Positions 15,318-16,250 of a stretch of DNA of 16,250 bases are shown here, piece by piece. Under the pieces are notes generated by a model, which worked only from the letters and a program-made list of their open reading frames with translations, was not told the DNA's origin and searched no databases. Both the position numbers and the translations under genes were made by a program. This stretch comes from Planctomycetaceae bacterium (lineage in GTDB: Bacteria > Planctomycetota > Planctomycetia > Pirellulales > Pirellulaceae). How positions within the stretch are numbered: position 1 is the first letter of the stretch; the number at the start of each line of letters is the position of its first letter. The stretch spans positions 1-16,250 of the forward strand of contig SLEY01000513.1 of NCBI GenBank assembly GCA_007124535.1, read 5' to 3'.

Positions 15318-15334
15318 CGATTACACTCAGTCGA
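15312..15334 (+). repeat. 9-bp direct repeat pair at the right end of the palindromic element
   Basis: CTCAGTCGA occurs at 15312-15320 and again at 15326-15334, a 14-bp period. The first copy overlaps the outermost bases of the element's right inverted repeat, so the second may be a slipped or residual copy of that end. Confidence 0.6.
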
Positions 15335-15357
15335 ACAGCCGGGGGATTGAAGGATGA

Positions 15358-15401
15358 CTAAGTGTAGGGGGGCTAAGTGTAGGGGACTAAGTGTAGGGGG
15401 G
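15358..15401 (+). repeat. three G-rich direct repeats CTAAGTGTAGGGG
   Basis: Exact copies of CTAAGTGTAGGGG at 15358-15370, 15373-15385 and 15387-15399, separated by GG and A. The spacing of 14-15 bp gives runs of four to six Gs at regular intervals on the plus strand. They could be a protein-binding iteron-like array, a slippage product, or a weak G-quadruplex. No gene start depends on them. Confidence 0.85.
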
Positions 15402-15406
15402 CTGGG

Positions 15407-15469
15407 CTACTCCAGGGGGACGTTCTTGTCGAGGATCACGCGTCCGTCGGGCAGGAATGTCCAACCTGC
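15407..15469 (-). pseudogene. possible C-terminal remnant of a lost gene
   Basis: Minus-strand reading ends in FLPDGRVILDKNVPLE then TAG (15407-15409), and is cut off upstream by a TGA at 15470-15472. The 20 open codons have gene-like composition and codon use with a GC-rich third position. They begin 6 nt past the stop of the rhodanese gene, in the same frame but separated by two stops. They may be the tail of an older gene left after rearrangement, or simply chance. No family is recognised. Confidence 0.35.
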
Positions 15470-15475
15470 TCAGAA

Positions 15476-15991
15476 TCACTCAAAACGGATCACGGGAAAA
15501 CCGGCTGCTTCCCAAGCGGTGATTCCGCCTTCCAGATTGAAAACCTGCGTGTAGCCCTCGTTCTGCAGTTCTCGGGCCGCATATAAGGACGTGTACCCAG
15601 AATGGCAGTAGAGGACGATTTTCGTGTCTTGGTCTGCCGGATACCGCTCGATCCAATCTGTGGGAGAATCCAACGGCAAATGGTCATCCGTGGATTCAAT
15701 TTTCGCATAAAAGGGAGGGTTGGTGTTGATCAGCAGGAAGTCCTTGTCTTCCAGCATGGTTGCCAATTGTTGAGGACGGATGTTCTGGAAGGAAGCGCAG
15801 GGCGGAGGCGGCGGTCCCAGGGGTGCTGCCGGGGGCTCGGATTCCGGAACCCCCACCTCTGGAGAATCCGCCGCTGAAGATGGCGATTCCACCGGGCCCG
15901 AGGCGCCTTCCCACGTACAGGCCGTGACGAAGGCCAGCGCCCCCAAGGCCAGACAATACCAAACACGGTGGCAAAAACGGCGATCAAGCAT
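15476..15991 (-). CDS. rhodanese-domain lipoprotein
   Basis: A 171-residue envelope protein. Residues 1-25 are a lipoprotein signal (Arg4-Arg5, a hydrophobic core, lipobox VTAC with Cys25); the +2 residue is Thr rather than Asp. Residues 26-64 are a Pro/Ser/Glu linker ending in five consecutive prolines (60-64). The single rhodanese domain (~70-170) has LLINTNPP, the active-site strand IVLYCHSGYTS with catalytic Cys129 and a CxxGxxS loop, and the closing NLEGGITAWEAAGFPV. Such domains transfer sulfane sulfur or act as redox or arsenate-type thiol sites; outside the cytoplasm the substrate is unknown. It lies 110 nt downstream of the RNase E/G gene on the same strand. AGGAG and a nearer AGGG precede the ATG at 15991. 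No terminator is seen downstream. Confidence 0.93.
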   Translation of the reverse strand: MLDRRFCHRVWYCLALGALAFVTACTWEGASGPVESPSSAADSPEVGVPESEPPAAPLGPPPPPCASFQNIRPQQLATMLEDKDFLLINTNPPFYAKIESTDDHLPLDSPTDWIERYPADQDTKIVLYCHSGYTSLYAARELQNEGYTQVFNLEGGITAWEAAGFPVIRFE

Positions 15992-16053
15992 GGCGTGCCC
16001 TATCTCTCCTGCGACCCAAGCGTTCGTTTCCCGTCAGACGATACCTCCGAACC

Positions 16054-16081
16054 ATGTTAACCACCCACCGAGGGACTTCAA
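16054..16081 (-). promoter_or_regulatory. weak candidate promoter for the rhodanese lipoprotein
   Basis: On the minus strand TTGAAG (16076-16081), a 16-nt spacer and TAACAT (16054-16059); each box matches consensus at 4 of 6 positions. It lies in the 110-nt gap after the RNase E/G stop, about 60 nt before the ATG. Chance similarity is quite possible. Confidence 0.3.
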
Positions 16082-16101
16082 GACATGGAGACGTAGCGAG
16101 T

Positions 16102-16250
16102 TTAGATCGGCAAGCGGATTTCGTTGCCTTCGACATCGCGGCAGTCCAGTTCCAAGTGTTCGGGAAAGAGGCCTTCGCTACCCAGAATCTGCACCGTCAT
16201 CTTGCCCTCCTCCTCCAACTGGGTGATCTCTCGGCGCTTCTTATTGTTCA
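16102..16250 (-). CDS. ribonuclease E/G family protein (C-terminal part only)
   Basis: The frame enters from beyond the right edge and ends at TAA (16102-16104), giving 48 residues. It reads NNKKRREITQLEEEGKMTVQI, then GLFPEHLELDCRDVEGNEIRLPI. The N-[RK]-KRREI-x-x-LE-x-x-x-x-x-x-V-x-I pattern followed by PEHLE resembles the end of the catalytic region of RNase E/G, the endonuclease for rRNA processing and mRNA decay in the cytoplasm. The gene ends directly after this, so it is probably a short RNase G-like form without a degradosome scaffold tail; that is inference from a small fragment. The upstream catalytic and zinc-link residues are outside the window. Confidence 0.65.
   Translation of the reverse strand, partial: NNKKRREITQLEEEGKMTVQILGSEGLFPEHLELDCRDVEGNEIRLPI

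Larger units (their letters stand above)
15073..15475. other. 403-bp intergenic region without an intact gene
   Basis: Between the stop of the secreted repeat protein and the minus-strand rhodanese gene there is no credible complete gene. It contains, in order, an intrinsic terminator, a 159-bp palindromic element, a 9-bp direct repeat pair, three G-rich 13-bp repeats, and a short possible gene remnant, each listed separately. The density of repeats suggests an insertion-prone or decaying stretch. Confidence 0.8.

Overview
The window looks like a stretch of a GC-rich bacterial chromosome, most likely from the Planctomycetota (Pirellulales-like). This rests on gene style rather than a database match: a very long Pro/Ala/Lys-rich IF2 N-terminus, exported HEAT and TPR proteins with low-complexity tails, DPFG motifs after a signal peptide, and a YebC protein starting MAGHSHW. 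No tRNA, rRNA, CRISPR array, phage gene or complete IS was found.

Region 1 (1-7650, plus strand) is a translation-centred operon: infB (5' end outside the window), rbfA, a degenerate HhH-GPD/endonuclease III-like protein with a ten-unit 30-bp repeat in its tail, an exported TPR protein starting 1 nt after the previous stop, and a YebC/PmpR/TACO1-family gene 8 nt further on. IF2, RbfA and YebC act on initiation, 30S maturation and ribosome or transcriptional control; the two middle genes are unexplained passengers or partners.

Region 2 (7685-12565, minus strand) is a probable three-gene unit read argH, then an exported HEAT protein with a buried pseudo-receiver domain, then a sigma-54 activator with no sensory domain. 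A strong sigma-70-type promoter (TTGACA-17-TAGTAT) precedes argH, which starts at TTG behind a GAGG ribosome-binding site.

Region 3 (12566-15150) holds a divergent promoter region and a secreted 742-residue protein of unknown function. It starts at GTG behind AAGGAG, ends in seventeen 5-residue acidic repeats, and is followed by an intrinsic terminator.

Region 4 (15151-15475) has no intact gene. It holds a 159-bp palindromic MITE-like element with roughly 25-bp inverted ends, two sets of short direct repeats, G-runs, and what may be the last codons of a lost minus-strand gene. Region 5 (15476-16250, minus strand) has a rhodanese lipoprotein and the C-terminal 48 codons of a probable RNase E/G.

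The best candidates for something undescribed are the exported HEAT/pseudo-receiver/HEAT protein next to the sigma-54 activator, the catalytically degraded glycosylase-fold protein inside the infB-rbfA operon, and the structured palindromic element.
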